From: Microbacterium sp. zg-Y818
Lineage (GTDB): Bacteria > Actinomycetota > Actinomycetes > Actinomycetales > Microbacteriaceae
Reading direction: 5' to 3'
Assembly (NCBI RefSeq): GCF_030246905.1
Contig: NZ_CP126741.1
Location: 1,798,001 to 1,862,000 of the forward strand
Length of the DNA stretch: 64,000 nucleotides
How positions within the stretch are numbered: position 1 is the stretch's first letter; each line of letters starts with the position of its first letter. The notes beneath the pieces are model-generated. The model searched no databases. It was given only the letters and a program-made list of their open reading frames with translations, and was not told the origin of the DNA. The translations under genes and the position numbers were made by a program. Below are positions 25,491 through 34,129 of this stretch, piece by piece.

Positions 25491-26492
25491 GTGAACCGCA
25501 CGCCACGGCAGGGCCGCGCGCAGCGCCGCACCCTGGGCATCACGCTCGGAGTGGCATCGGCTGGATTCGTGATGGCCGGCGCCGTCACCGCCGCCGTCCT
25601 TGCGCTCGGATCCGACCTGCCCCCCGAGCGGGTGCTTCTCGGCGGAGCGGTCTACCTGCTCGCAGCCCTGCTCGCGGTCGGTGTGCTCGCTGTGGCGTAC
25701 TGGCTGGCTGCGCAGCCGGCGGCGTCCGGCGCCGGCGCCGGCGAAGGCGATGCGGCGGAGCGGTGGGAGGCGTCGTTCGAGACGCAGCGTCAGCTGCTCG
25801 ACGATGTGCGGCACGAGTTGAAGACCCCGATCACGATTGTGCGCGGCCATCTCGAGACGATGAACGTCGACGACGCCGCCGATGTCACCGCTGTGCGCGA
25901 CATCGGCATCGGGGAGCTTGACCGCATGACACGGCTCGTGAACGACATCGATCTGCTGGCATCGGTGGACGGCGACTCTTTCAGCTTTTCGGTCGTCGAC
26001 CTCGGCGCCCTCACCCAGCGGGTGGGAGAGTTGGTGTCGGTGATCCCCCACCACGACTGGCACATCGAGACCGCCGCGTCCGGGCGCATCAGAGCCGACT
26101 GTGACCGGCTGCTGCAGGCATGGCTGCAGCTGGCCGACAACGCCGCCAAGTACACCCCTGAGGGAGCCCCCATCGAGATCGGCAGTTCTCTGCACGCCAG
26201 TGGAGCGCAGCTGTGGGTGCGCGATCACGGGCCGGGAATCCCGCCGGCAGCCCGGCACCGCATCTTCCGACGATTCGACCGTAACGTCGGCAAGCGCAGC
26301 GTCGGCGGATCAGGGCTGGGCCTGGCGATCGTCGACACGATCGCACGCGCACACGGCGGTCATTGCACGGTCGCCGACACACCGGGTGGCGGCGCGACGT
26401 TCACGATAGCCGTACCTTTGGGGACGGGGGCAGCCGCGCCCGCGCCCGTGCGCGCGGGCGATGTGGTGCTGCAGAGAGAGGCAAGCGCATGA
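25491..26492 (+). CDS. Two-component sensor histidine kinase
   Basis: A 333-residue membrane kinase. Two helices lie at about residues 15-39 and 50-73, with only a short loop outside, so it probably senses something in the membrane. No HAMP domain is evident. The H-box is VRHELKTPITIVRGHLE with H108, the N-box QLADNAAKYTPEG with N217, and the G-boxes VRDHGPGIPP and GGSGLGLAIV. The C-terminus has an Ala/Pro tail. The GTG at 25491 is directly preceded by GGAGG with no spacing, which is odd; no better start was found. The stop overlaps the regulator's start by four bases. Confidence 0.9.
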   Translation: MNRTPRQGRAQRRTLGITLGVASAGFVMAGAVTAAVLALGSDLPPERVLLGGAVYLLAALLAVGVLAVAYWLAAQPAASGAGAGEGDAAERWEASFETQRQLLDDVRHELKTPITIVRGHLETMNVDDAADVTAVRDIGIGELDRMTRLVNDIDLLASVDGDSFSFSVVDLGALTQRVGELVSVIPHHDWHIETAASGRIRADCDRLLQAWLQLADNAAKYTPEGAPIEIGSSLHASGAQLWVRDHGPGIPPAARHRIFRRFDRNVGKRSVGGSGLGLAIVDTIARAHGGHCTVADTPGGGATFTIAVPLGTGAAAPAPVRAGDVVLQREASA

Positions 26493-27142
26493 CGCGCATC
26501 CTGGTGGTCGACGACGAGCCGCACATCGCGGCGCTGCTCAGTCGCGCCCTCACGGCCGAGGGCCATAGCGTCGACGTGGCCGAGAACGGCCCCGACGCGC
26601 TCGCACGGGCCACCGATCCCGGTGTGGATCTCGTGCTGCTCGACGTCGGGCTCCCCGGCATGGACGGCATCGAGGTGCTGCGTCGCCTGCGCGCGCTCGG
26701 ATCGACGGTACCCGTCATCATCCTGACGGCCCGCTCGGGCACGCGTGACACCGTCGACGGCCTGGATGCCGGGGCCAACGACTACGTGCCGAAGCCGTTC
26801 GTCGTCGCCGAGCTGCTCGCGCGCGTGCGGTCCCGGCTGCGGGAGAGCGCGGCGGCGGCCGGCGTGATCACCCACGGCGACGTCACCCTCGACGTGCTGG
26901 CGCGCCGCGCGACGGTCGGCGGCCGCGAGGTGGACCTCTCCGCCCGCGAGTTCGCCCTCGCCGAGCAGTTCCTGCGCCACGCCGGCGACGTCCTCAGCCG
27001 TGAGGCGCTGCTCAGCCGCGTGTGGGGCATGGACTTCGATCCGGGCTCGAACGTCGTGGACGTGTACGTGAGATACCTGCGAGCCAAGTTCGGTGCGCAC
27101 CACATCGCCACCGTGCGCGGCTCCGGCTACCGCTGGGAGTGA
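26489..27142 (+). CDS. OmpR/PhoB-family response regulator
   Basis: A 217-residue regulator. The receiver domain has D8 and D9 (VVDDEP), the phospho-acceptor D52 (LLDVGLPGMDG) and K102 (YVPKPF). The C-terminal winged helix is of the OmpR type (REFALAEQFLRHAGDVLSRE, then SNVVDVYVRYLRAKF and ATVRGSGYRWE). It is the partner of the kinase just upstream, with which it overlaps by four bases. The target genes are not visible. The unit ends at the hairpin at 27159-27195. Confidence 0.95.
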   Translation: MTRILVVDDEPHIAALLSRALTAEGHSVDVAENGPDALARATDPGVDLVLLDVGLPGMDGIEVLRRLRALGSTVPVIILTARSGTRDTVDGLDAGANDYVPKPFVVAELLARVRSRLRESAAAAGVITHGDVTLDVLARRATVGGREVDLSAREFALAEQFLRHAGDVLSREALLSRVWGMDFDPGSNVVDVYVRYLRAKFGAHHIATVRGSGYRWE

Positions 27143-27158
27143 CTGCCGCCTCCCACAG

Positions 27159-27195
27159 CGAGAACCCCCGGGGCGGAATGCGCCGGGGGTTCTCG
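27159..27195 (+). terminator. 13-bp hairpin terminator after the response regulator
   Basis: CGAGAACCCCCGG (27159-27171) and CCGGGGGTTCTCG (27183-27195) are perfectly complementary with an 11-base loop. It lies 17 bases after the stop codon and ends the operon that began at xseA. Confidence 0.8.
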
Positions 27196-27253
27196 TGAGG
27201 CGAAGCTGGGGGTCTTCGCGCTAGCCGCTTAGGCGGTAGTTCTATGTTCGCCC

Positions 27254-27314
27254 ATGCCGGTTCGTATGGGAATGCCCGGCCATGAGATTGTTCTCATGGT
27301 GCCCCATCCGGCAT
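27254..27314 (-). terminator. Nested inverted repeat at the 3' end of the PhoH gene
   Basis: Three complementary pairs are nested: ATGCCGG (27254-27260) with CCGGCAT (27308-27314), ATGGG (27266-27270) with CCCAT (27303-27307), and CCATGAGA (27280-27287) with TCTCATGG (27292-27299) around a TTGT loop. The outer arm touches the PhoH stop codon. It probably ends PhoH transcription, and perhaps read-through from the other side. Confidence 0.55.
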
Positions 27315-28666
27315 CAACTCGATTCGCCGGCCTCGAGCAGCTCGGTGACCAGCGCGGCGATGGCCGACCGCTCAGAACGCGTGAGCGTGACGTGTCCGAA
27401 CAGGGCGTGACCCTTGAGCGTCTCGATCACGGATGCGATGCCGTCGTGGCGCCCCACCCGCAGGTTGTCCCGCTGGCCCACGTCGTGGGTGAGGACCACC
27501 CGCGAGTTCTGGCCCATACGGCTGAGCACGGTGAGCAGCACGTTGCGTTCCAGAGACTGTGCCTCATCGACGATGACGAAGGCGTCGTGCAGCGATCGTC
27601 CTCGGATGTGGGTCAGCGGCAGCACCTCGAGCAGGCCTCGGGCGATGACTTCTTCCACGACGTTTCCCGAGACGATCGAACCGAGCGTGTCGAAGACCGC
27701 CTGACCCCAGGGGTTCATCTTCTCCTGCGCATCGCCGGGAAGGTAGCCGAGCTCCTGCCCGCCCACGGCGAACAACGGGCGGAACACCACGATCCGCTTC
27801 TGCTGTTGACGCTCGAGCACCGCCTCCAGTCCGGCGCAGAGCGCCAGTGCCGACTTGCCTGTGCCGGCACGGCCGCCCAGCGACACGATGCCCACCTCCG
27901 GGTCCAGCAGCAGATCGATCGCGATGCGCTGCTCTGCCGAACGCCCGTGAAGCCCGAACACCTCGCGGTCGCCGCGTACGAGGCGGTACCCCCCGTCGCC
28001 GGTGACCCGTCCGAGAGCCGATCCCCGCTCGGAGTGGATGATCAGCCCGGTGTTCACCGGCAGGCCGGTGACGGTGTCGGCGGCGGCGACCTCGCTCTCG
28101 TAGAGGTCGCTGATCTCATCCCCCGAAACGTCGATGCTGGCCACGCCCGTCCACCCGGAGTCCACCGCCTGCTCGGCGAGGTATTCCTCCGCAGGGATGC
28201 CGAGCGAGGCGGCCTTGACCCGCATGGGGAGGTCCTTGGACACCACCGTCACCTCCTGGCCGTTCTGCGCGAGGTGCATCGCCACAGCGAGGATGCGGGT
28301 GTCGTTGTCGCCCAGCCGCAGGCCCGCGGGAAGCACGCCGGGATCGGTGTTGGCGAGGTCTACGCGCAGCGTCCCCCCGGCGCCGACGGCGACGGGGAAG
28401 TCCAGCCGCCCGTGCTCGATCCGCAACTCGTCGAGATGCCGCAGCGCCTGACGGGCGAAGTACCCCAGCTCAGGGTCGTGGCGTTTGCCCTCCAGCTCGG
28501 TGATGACCGTGACGGGAATCACGACCGAGTGCTCCGCAAAACGGAAGAACGCCCGCGGATCGCTGAGCAGCACCGACGTGTCGAGCACATAGGTGCGAAG
28601 ATCCTGGTCCGCGGTGACGTCGTTCTCGATCCGGCCCTGCTGCGCGTGTGGTGCTCGTGTGGTCAC
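27314..28666 (-). CDS. PIN domain-PhoH fusion ATPase (PhoH2-type)
   Basis: A 450-residue protein with two domains. Residues 22-165 are a PIN RNase domain with acidic residues D29 (YVLDTSVLL), E57 (TELEGKRHD), D120/D122 (LGDNDTRIL) and D145 (VVSKDLPM). Residues 235-450 are a PhoH-type ATPase with Walker A GRAGTGKS (265-272) and DEAQ (367-370). In mycobacteria such PhoH2 proteins unwind and cut RNA and are paired with a small antitoxin (PhoAT). No antitoxin frame is seen here upstream of 28666; the start used is the ATG at 28666. Confidence 0.94.
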   Translation of the reverse strand: MTTRAPHAQQGRIENDVTADQDLRTYVLDTSVLLSDPRAFFRFAEHSVVIPVTVITELEGKRHDPELGYFARQALRHLDELRIEHGRLDFPVAVGAGGTLRVDLANTDPGVLPAGLRLGDNDTRILAVAMHLAQNGQEVTVVSKDLPMRVKAASLGIPAEEYLAEQAVDSGWTGVASIDVSGDEISDLYESEVAAADTVTGLPVNTGLIIHSERGSALGRVTGDGGYRLVRGDREVFGLHGRSAEQRIAIDLLLDPEVGIVSLGGRAGTGKSALALCAGLEAVLERQQQKRIVVFRPLFAVGGQELGYLPGDAQEKMNPWGQAVFDTLGSIVSGNVVEEVIARGLLEVLPLTHIRGRSLHDAFVIVDEAQSLERNVLLTVLSRMGQNSRVVLTHDVGQRDNLRVGRHDGIASVIETLKGHALFGHVTLTRSERSAIAALVTELLEAGESS

Positions 28667-28846
28667 AACCCACTCCCGACCCGGGTGCTCACCCGGCAGT
28701 CACGAGTCGACCGAGGGGTCACGGGTCGCGATCTCCGGCCGACCCGAACGGGCGCCTTGCCCGCTGGCATCACGGTACGTCCAGGCCCCCGACCCCGCGC
28801 TGTCCGACACGCCCGAGATGTGTGACCGTCAGGTGACATCTGCGTT

Positions 28847-29965
28847 TCAGCGCATGCGCGTGCCGGCGAACTCGGCCAGCGCGCCTTCGAGCAGTCGAAG
28901 CGAGTCTTCGCCGGTCCCCGCGTGCGCGGCCATGCGCACGAACCCCGACCGCAGCGAGGCCGCGACACCGTGATTGGCCAGCGCTGCCGCCAGAGGTGCC
29001 GTGTCGCCGGGCTCGGGCGCGAGCGACACGATGCCCGCATGGCGATAGGCCTCGCGGGGTGTCACCACCGTCAAGTCGAACCGCTCGGCGACGGCAGCGA
29101 TCTCGCGGGCGCGCTGGCGCACCAGGTCGGCGACCTCGGACACACCGGCATCTCGGATATCGCGGACAGCCGTCGCGAGCCGAGCCGTCGCGAGGTGGTC
29201 GGGCTCGGTGACCGTGTACGCCTGCGCGCCGGGCACCGGCGAGGGAACCGGGAAGGCGCCCAGCGCGCCCCCCATGCCGGCGAACCCCGAGAGCACGGGC
29301 GTGAGGCGCTCGAGCGCCCGGTCCGAGAAAGAGGCGAAGCCCGTCCCGCGCCCGGCGCGGAGCCACTTGTACCCGTTGCCGCACACGACGTCTGCGACGT
29401 CCCACTGCTCGTCGACCACGCCGAACGCCTGGATGGCGTCGACGATGAGGAGGCGATCGCCGATGACGTCGCGGAGCCCAGCCAGATCTGCCCGGTAGCC
29501 GGTGCGGTAGTCCACGGCGCTGACAGCCAGGGCGGTGACATCGTCCGTGAGCGCCGCGCGCACGGCATCCGGGGTCACCAGGGTGTCCGGGGTCTCGAGC
29601 CAGCGCGGGGTCGCTCCCCCGAGCGCCGCGGCCCGCTCGGCCGCGACGCTGAGGCTCGGAAACTCGTGGCGGGAGACGACCACGGCGCCGGTGAGCCCGA
29701 ACAGGGCCTGCATCAGTCCGTGCGTCGTCGAGGGCTGCAGCGTCACGTGGTCGGCCGTGGTGGCGAGAAGCTCGGCCAGCAGCGCGCGCGCCTCATCGGC
29801 GCGACCGGCGACGAGGTCGATGCCGCTCGTGCGCCCCGAGCCCAGAAGCTCCGCATCGGCGTGTGCTTCGGCGCGCACGGACGGGGACAGCGGGCCGAAC
29901 TTCGCCCAGTCGAGGTACCCCGGCTCCGCATCGAAGGTATCCAGATAGGACTGCAACCCGGTCAC
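28847..29965 (-). CDS. Aminotransferase class V-fold PLP enzyme
   Basis: A 372-residue PLP-dependent enzyme of the class V family (cysteine desulphurase, kynureninase and isopenicillin epimerase group). The N-terminal YLDWAKFGPLSPSV, the PSTTHGLMQALFG block, LLIVDAIQAFGV (Asp that contacts the PLP nitrogen) and CGNGYKWLRAGRGTGF with the Schiff-base K200 are clear. No active-site cysteine of the NifS type is evident, so it is unlikely to be a desulphurase. The substrate is unknown. Both neighbours lie on the same strand at distances of 36 to 180 bases. Confidence 0.88.
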   Translation of the reverse strand: MTGLQSYLDTFDAEPGYLDWAKFGPLSPSVRAEAHADAELLGSGRTSGIDLVAGRADEARALLAELLATTADHVTLQPSTTHGLMQALFGLTGAVVVSRHEFPSLSVAAERAAALGGATPRWLETPDTLVTPDAVRAALTDDVTALAVSAVDYRTGYRADLAGLRDVIGDRLLIVDAIQAFGVVDEQWDVADVVCGNGYKWLRAGRGTGFASFSDRALERLTPVLSGFAGMGGALGAFPVPSPVPGAQAYTVTEPDHLATARLATAVRDIRDAGVSEVADLVRQRAREIAAVAERFDLTVVTPREAYRHAGIVSLAPEPGDTAPLAAALANHGVAASLRSGFVRMAAHAGTGEDSLRLLEGALAEFAGTRMR

Positions 29966-30001
29966 GGTTCCATTCTCTCACGGTGACCGCGACGGGTCGG
30001 G

Positions 30002-30793
30002 CTAGCCTCCGAAACGTCGGTCCCGCGTTGCGTAGTCGCGGATGGCACGCAGAAAGTCGACTTCGCGCAGGTCAGGCCCGAGCGCCTCGACGAAGTAGAA
30101 CTCGCTGTGGGCGGACTGCCACAAAAGGAAGTCGCTCAGTCGCTGCTCGCCCGACGTGCGGATCACGAGGTCGGGATCGGGCTGTCCGCCGGTGTACAGA
30201 TGCTCGCCGATCTGCTCGGGGGTGAGGCTCGCGGCGAGCTCTTCCAGCGAGCCGCCCTGCTCGTCGTGCTTGGAGATGATGCGGCGCACCGCGTCCACGA
30301 TCTCGGAGCGCCCCCCGTAGCCCACCGCGAGGTTCACGTGCAGGCCGGTGTTGTCCCGGGTGCGCGCCTCGACATCTGCCAGGACGCGGGCGAGCTCCGG
30401 CGGCAGCAGATCGGTGCGACCCACCGGGCGCACCCGCCAGCCCGGTTCGTGCGACAGCTCCTCGGCCAGCTCCGCAATGATCTCGATGAGATCTGCGAGC
30501 TCCCGGGAGTCGCGCTTCTGCAGGTTGTCGGTGGACAGCAGGTACAGCGAGACGACGGGGATGCCGAGGTCGTCGCACCAACGCAGGAACTCGTGCATCT
30601 TCGCTGCGCCCGCCCGGTGCCCCTGCGCTGCCGACGCGTAGCCCAGCTGCCGCGCCCAGCGGCGGTTGCCGTCGATCATCATGGCGACGTGGTTCGGCAC
30701 GGTCGCTCCCGCCAGCTGTCGGCGCAGACGCGCGATGTACAGCCGATAGAGCAGGCCGCGCCCCTGGTTCGTCCCGCCGGTCGTCACGGTCAT
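30002..30793 (-). CDS. uppS: Isoprenyl (undecaprenyl/decaprenyl) transferase
   Basis: A 263-residue cis-prenyltransferase. MMIDGNRRWARQLG contains the catalytic D41; LYLLSTDNLQKRD, NLAVGYGGRSEIVDAVR and PDPDLVIRTSGEQRLSDFLLWQSAHSE (here split by its two signature parts) complete the family pattern. It makes the long or medium cis-polyprenyl diphosphate that carries cell-wall precursors. Whether it is the long-chain or the short Z-FPP version cannot be decided from the motifs alone. It is divergent from the hemolysin III-family gene and uses the ATG at 30793. Confidence 0.95.
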   Translation of the reverse strand: MTVTTGGTNQGRGLLYRLYIARLRRQLAGATVPNHVAMMIDGNRRWARQLGYASAAQGHRAGAAKMHEFLRWCDDLGIPVVSLYLLSTDNLQKRDSRELADLIEIIAELAEELSHEPGWRVRPVGRTDLLPPELARVLADVEARTRDNTGLHVNLAVGYGGRSEIVDAVRRIISKHDEQGGSLEELAASLTPEQIGEHLYTGGQPDPDLVIRTSGEQRLSDFLLWQSAHSEFYFVEALGPDLREVDFLRAIRDYATRDRRFGG

Positions 30794-30895
30794 ACGCTAG
30801 CGCGCCCGGCGGGATGGATCATGTGCGGCCATCGGCATGCAGGCGCGCGTAGGGTGGAAATCGTGTCGCGACGTACCGAATCCGAGGGCGCTGAC

Positions 30896-31588
30896 ATGCC
30901 CGAACTGCCCCTCATCGACGCTGCCGCCGTCAGCGGCCACGTCGAGCTGAAGCCGACCTGGCGCGGCTGGCTGCACGCCGCCACCTTCCCCGTGGCCATC
31001 GTCGCGGGGATCGTGCTCATCTCGGCGGCGCAGGGCGCTCCGGCCAAGTGGGCCTCAGCGGTCTTCATGGCCACCTCGCTGCTGCTGTTCGGCAACTCCG
31101 CGCTGTACCACCGCTTCCACTGGAAGCCGCGTACGCTCGCGGTACTCAAGCGCATCGACCACGCGAACATCCTGCTGCTGATCGCCGGGACCTACACCCC
31201 CATCGCCGTGCTCGCGCTTCCGACGCCGAAGACCGTGCTGTTGCTGTCCCTGGTGTGGGGCGGCGCGCTGCTCGGCATCCTCTTCCGCGTCTTCTGGATC
31301 GACGCACCCCGCTGGCTCTACGTGGCCCTGTACCTCGTACTCGGATGGGCCGCGGTGATGTACCTGGGCGACCTTCTCGCCGCCAATGTGGCCATGATGG
31401 TGCTGGTCGTCGTCGGCGGACTGCTCTACACCGCCGGCGCGATCGTCTACGGCATGAAGAAGCCGAACCCGTGGCCCGGCCACTTCGGCTTCCACGAGAT
31501 CTTCCACGCCTGCACAGTGCTGGCATTCCTCTGCCACTGGACGGCGTGCCTGCTCATCGCACTGCATCCGGCCTTCCACCGCGGCTGA
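30896..31588 (+). CDS. Hemolysin III family (PAQR-like) membrane protein
   Basis: A 230-residue protein with seven membrane helices. Family blocks are visible: KPTWRGWLHAATFP near the N-terminus, FGNSALYHRFHWKPRT, RIDHANILLLIAGTYTP and GFHEIFHACTVLAFLCHW, the last with histidines that bind metal in the related PAQR receptors. Despite the name, most bacterial members are not proven haemolysins. The ATG at 30896 has GAGGG upstream; a GTG at 30863 with AGGGTGGA is a reasonable alternative that adds 11 residues. It converges with the next small gene, the two stop codons abutting as TGATCA. Confidence 0.92.
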   Translation: MPELPLIDAAAVSGHVELKPTWRGWLHAATFPVAIVAGIVLISAAQGAPAKWASAVFMATSLLLFGNSALYHRFHWKPRTLAVLKRIDHANILLLIAGTYTPIAVLALPTPKTVLLLSLVWGGALLGILFRVFWIDAPRWLYVALYLVLGWAAVMYLGDLLAANVAMMVLVVVGGLLYTAGAIVYGMKKPNPWPGHFGFHEIFHACTVLAFLCHWTACLLIALHPAFHRG

Positions 31589-31852
31589 TCAGCGCGTGGG
31601 CGGAGTACCCGTGCTGTCGTCGCGGTCGGAACGCTGCTCCTCGGCGTCGAGCTCTTCGCGGATCTCGGAGCGATACCGGCCGCGGCGGACGCGCCGCAGC
31701 ATGTCCCAGACGAGCACGATCACCGCGAGGGCGATGAAGGCGATCGCGGCGAACCCCCAGGGTCCGGGGGTCACGAGATCCGGATCGACGGTCGATTCGG
31801 GGGTCGGCACAGACGCCGCCATCAGCGTGAGGGCGTCGATCACAGACAGCAT
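31589..31852 (-). CDS. Small membrane protein of unknown function
   Basis: An 87-residue protein with one membrane helix (about residues 31-51, GPWGFAAIAFIALAVIVLVW) and a charged C-terminal tail (RRVRRGRYRSEIREELDAEE). It could be a regulatory or scaffold peptide; no family is recognised. Its stop codon abuts the stop of the converging hemolysin III-family gene. It is divergent from the DUF4307 gene, 66 bases away. Confidence 0.7.
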   Translation of the reverse strand: MLSVIDALTLMAASVPTPESTVDPDLVTPGPWGFAAIAFIALAVIVLVWDMLRRVRRGRYRSEIREELDAEEQRSDRDDSTGTPPTR

Positions 31853-31918
31853 GGAGAACCTCGTTCCGCGCCGGAGCGCCTAACCTTGATTCAAGCCTAA
31901 TCTCCCGGAGACCCACCC

Positions 31919-32314
31919 ATGACGACGCAGCAGTTCCTCGACGAGCGCTACGGCCGGCGCACCTCACGCCGCCGCACCCGCGCGTGGTGGATCATCGTCG
32001 CGGCCGTCGCCGTGAGCGCCACCGTCGCGCTGGGCTGGAGCACGGTGGCCACCAGCATGTCGTCCGTCGATGTGGATGCCACGGCGTACTCCGTCGTCGA
32101 CGAGCACACCGTGACCGTCACCTTCCAGGTCGTGGCACCCGTCGACGGAACCGTCGCGTGCGCCCTGGAGGCCCAGGACGAAGAGCACGGCGTGGTCGGC
32201 TGGCGCGTCGTGGAGATGCCGCTCGAGGCCGGCCGCATCCAGGTGTTCACCGAGAAGATCCCGACCACCGCCGAGGCCACGACAGGTTTGGTGAACTCCT
32301 GCTGGTTCGCGTAG
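31919..32314 (+). CDS. DUF4307 domain-containing protein
   Basis: A 131-residue protein. The N-terminus [17 protein letters not shown] is basic and is followed by one membrane helix (about 23-45, WWIIVAAVAVSATVALGWS) and an extracellular beta-rich part (VDEHTVTVTFQVVAPVDGTV, then EKIPTTAEATTGLVNSCW). This is the actinobacterial DUF4307 family, which is often found beside greA, as here. The function is unknown. A hairpin at 32334-32353 follows, so greA may not depend on its promoter. Confidence 0.88.
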   Translation: MTTQQFLDERYGRRTSRRRTRAWWIIVAAVAVSATVALGWSTVATSMSSVDVDATAYSVVDEHTVTVTFQVVAPVDGTVACALEAQDEEHGVVGWRVVEMPLEAGRIQVFTEKIPTTAEATTGLVNSCWFA

Positions 32315-32333
32315 TCTGCTGTGAACGCATCGC

Positions 32334-32353
32334 GCCCCGGCTGTCGCCGGGGC
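32334..32353 (+). terminator. Hairpin terminator between DUF4307 and greA
   Basis: GCCCCGGC (32334-32341) pairs exactly with GCCGGGGC (32346-32353) around TGTC, followed by GTTTGGCTT. It lies 20 bases after the DUF4307 stop codon. Confidence 0.7.
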
Positions 32354-32401
32354 GTTTGGCTTAGGCCCGAGCGCCACCACCGCCCCACGAAGGAGACCGC
32401 C

Positions 32402-32893
32402 GTGTCCACCGACGCCCCCGAGACGTTCCTCACGCAGGATGCCTACGACCGTCTCGTCGCCGAACTCGAGCACCTGTCGACCACCGGGCGCGAGGAGATC
32501 GCGAAGCGCATCGAATCCGCGCGCGAAGAAGGCGATCTGAAGGAGAACGGCGGCTACCACGCTGCCAAGGACGAGCAGGGCAAGCAGGAGGCGCGCATCC
32601 GCACGCTGCAGCACCTTCTGAAGAACGCCAAGGTCGGCACCGCCCCGCAGTCCACCGGGGTCGTCGAGCCCGGCACCGTCATCACCGCCGTTGTCGCCGG
32701 GGGCGAAGAAGTCTTCCTCCTGGGCAACCGCGAGATCGCCGCCAACTCCGAGCTGGATGTCTACAGCGAGGCGTCGCCGCTCGGCTCCGCCATCCTGGGG
32801 CTGAAGGAGGGCGACTCCACGTCGTACACCGCCCCCAACGGCCGCCAGATCAGCGTCGAGGTCGTCAAGGTGGAGACCTACACCGGGCAGTGA
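32402..32893 (+). CDS. greA: Transcription elongation factor GreA
   Basis: A 163-residue protein with the GreA/GreB plan. The N-terminal coiled coil (about residues 10-80) has FLTQDAYDRLVAELEHLSTT, then ESAREEGDLKENGGYHAAKDE with the acidic tip residues that stimulate RNA cleavage by stalled polymerase. The C-terminal FKBP-like part has SPLGSAILGLKEGDS. The start is set at the GTG at 32402 with GAAGGAG upstream; the open frame upstream of it overlaps the terminator. It is on the plus strand and converges with ilvA. Confidence 0.96.
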   Translation: MSTDAPETFLTQDAYDRLVAELEHLSTTGREEIAKRIESAREEGDLKENGGYHAAKDEQGKQEARIRTLQHLLKNAKVGTAPQSTGVVEPGTVITAVVAGGEEVFLLGNREIAANSELDVYSEASPLGSAILGLKEGDSTSYTAPNGRQISVEVVKVETYTGQ

Positions 32894-32902
32894 GCCGCCA
32901 GA

Positions 32903-34129
32903 TCAGTCCTTGACGATGGCCGGCGCGTAGCCGGCATCCGTCAGGGTCTGGATGACGAGCGCGCGGTGCTCCGCGCCCCGCGTCTCGACGCTCAGCTGAA
33001 GGATCACCTCGCTGATCTGCAGCCCCTGTCCGTGGCGGGTGTGCAGCACCTCGATGACGTTCGCCCCGGCGATGGCCAGAAGCTCCGAGACCCGTGCGAG
33101 CTGCCCTGGCCGGTCGGGAAGCGGGATCTGCAGGGTCATGTAGCGTCCGGATGCCGCGAGTCCGTGGGCGACGACGCGCTGCAGCAGCAGCGGGTCGATG
33201 TTGCCGCCCGAGAGCACCACAGCGGTGGGACCCGAGGCCTGCACCTTGCCGGCGAGGATCGCGGCCACTCCGGCGGCGCCCGCCGGCTCGACCACCTGCT
33301 TGGCGCGCTCCAGCAGCACCAGCAGGGCTCGGGCGATGTCGTCGTCGCTGACGGTGACGACCTCGTCCACCAGATCCCGGATGATGGCGAAGGGCACGTC
33401 ACCGGGGCGCGCGACGGCGATGCCGTCGGCGATGGTCGGCGTGGTGGGGACCACCAGCGGACGGCCCGCCTCGAGCGACGACGGGTAGGCGGCGGAGTTC
33501 TGCGCCTGCACGCCGATGATCCGCACCGCGCGGCCTTCAGCGGCGGCTCGGGCCTTCACGGCCGCGGCGATCCCCGCCACAAGGCCTCCCCCGCCGATAC
33601 CGACGATGACCGTCTCGAGCTCGGGGATCTCGTCCCACAGCTCCAGTCCCAGCGTTCCCTGCCCGATGATCACATCGCGGTGGTCGAACGGATGGATGAG
33701 CACCGCTCCGGTGCGCTCGGCGTACTCCGCCGCCAGACGCAGCGGGGTCTCGACGGTCTCGCCCTCGAGGATCACCTCGGCGCCGTAGCCACGCGTGGCC
33801 AGGAGCTTGGGCACGGGCACCCCGAGCGGCATGAAGATGGTCGCAGGAATCCCCAGCTTCTGGGCCGCCAGCGCAACGCCCTGGGCATGGTTGCCGGCCG
33901 ACGCGGCCACCACGCCGCGCGAGCGCTCCTCGGCGGTGAGCCGCGACAACCGGTAGGTCGCCCCGCGGATCTTGAAGGAGCCGGTGCGCTGGAGGTTCTC
34001 GAGCTTCAGGTGCACGGGGGCCCCGAGCACGTCGCTGAGATGCTCGGAGTCCTCGAGGGGCGTTCGCACGATGACGCCGCGCAGCGCCTCGGCGGCGTCC
34101 TCGAACTCCGCCAGGGTGGGGGTGGTCAC
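32903..34129 (-). CDS. ilvA: Threonine ammonia-lyase
   Basis: A 408-residue PLP enzyme deaminating threonine to 2-oxobutyrate. The Schiff-base lysine K53 is in GSFKIRGATYR, and GIGGGGLVAG and VVLSGGNID are the phosphate and cofactor loops. The C-terminal domain (about 330-408, MTLQIPLPDRPGQLARVSEL) is an ACT domain, which suggests allosteric control. The GTG start at 34129 overlaps the transporter stop by four bases. Its length fits the single-ACT, shorter type that can be biosynthetic or catabolic (TdcB-like). The upstream part of the open frame is rejected. Confidence 0.93.
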   Translation of the reverse strand: MTTPTLAEFEDAAEALRGVIVRTPLEDSEHLSDVLGAPVHLKLENLQRTGSFKIRGATYRLSRLTAEERSRGVVAASAGNHAQGVALAAQKLGIPATIFMPLGVPVPKLLATRGYGAEVILEGETVETPLRLAAEYAERTGAVLIHPFDHRDVIIGQGTLGLELWDEIPELETVIVGIGGGGLVAGIAAAVKARAAAEGRAVRIIGVQAQNSAAYPSSLEAGRPLVVPTTPTIADGIAVARPGDVPFAIIRDLVDEVVTVSDDDIARALLVLLERAKQVVEPAGAAGVAAILAGKVQASGPTAVVLSGGNIDPLLLQRVVAHGLAASGRYMTLQIPLPDRPGQLARVSELLAIAGANVIEVLHTRHGQGLQISEVILQLSVETRGAEHRALVIQTLTDAGYAPAIVKD

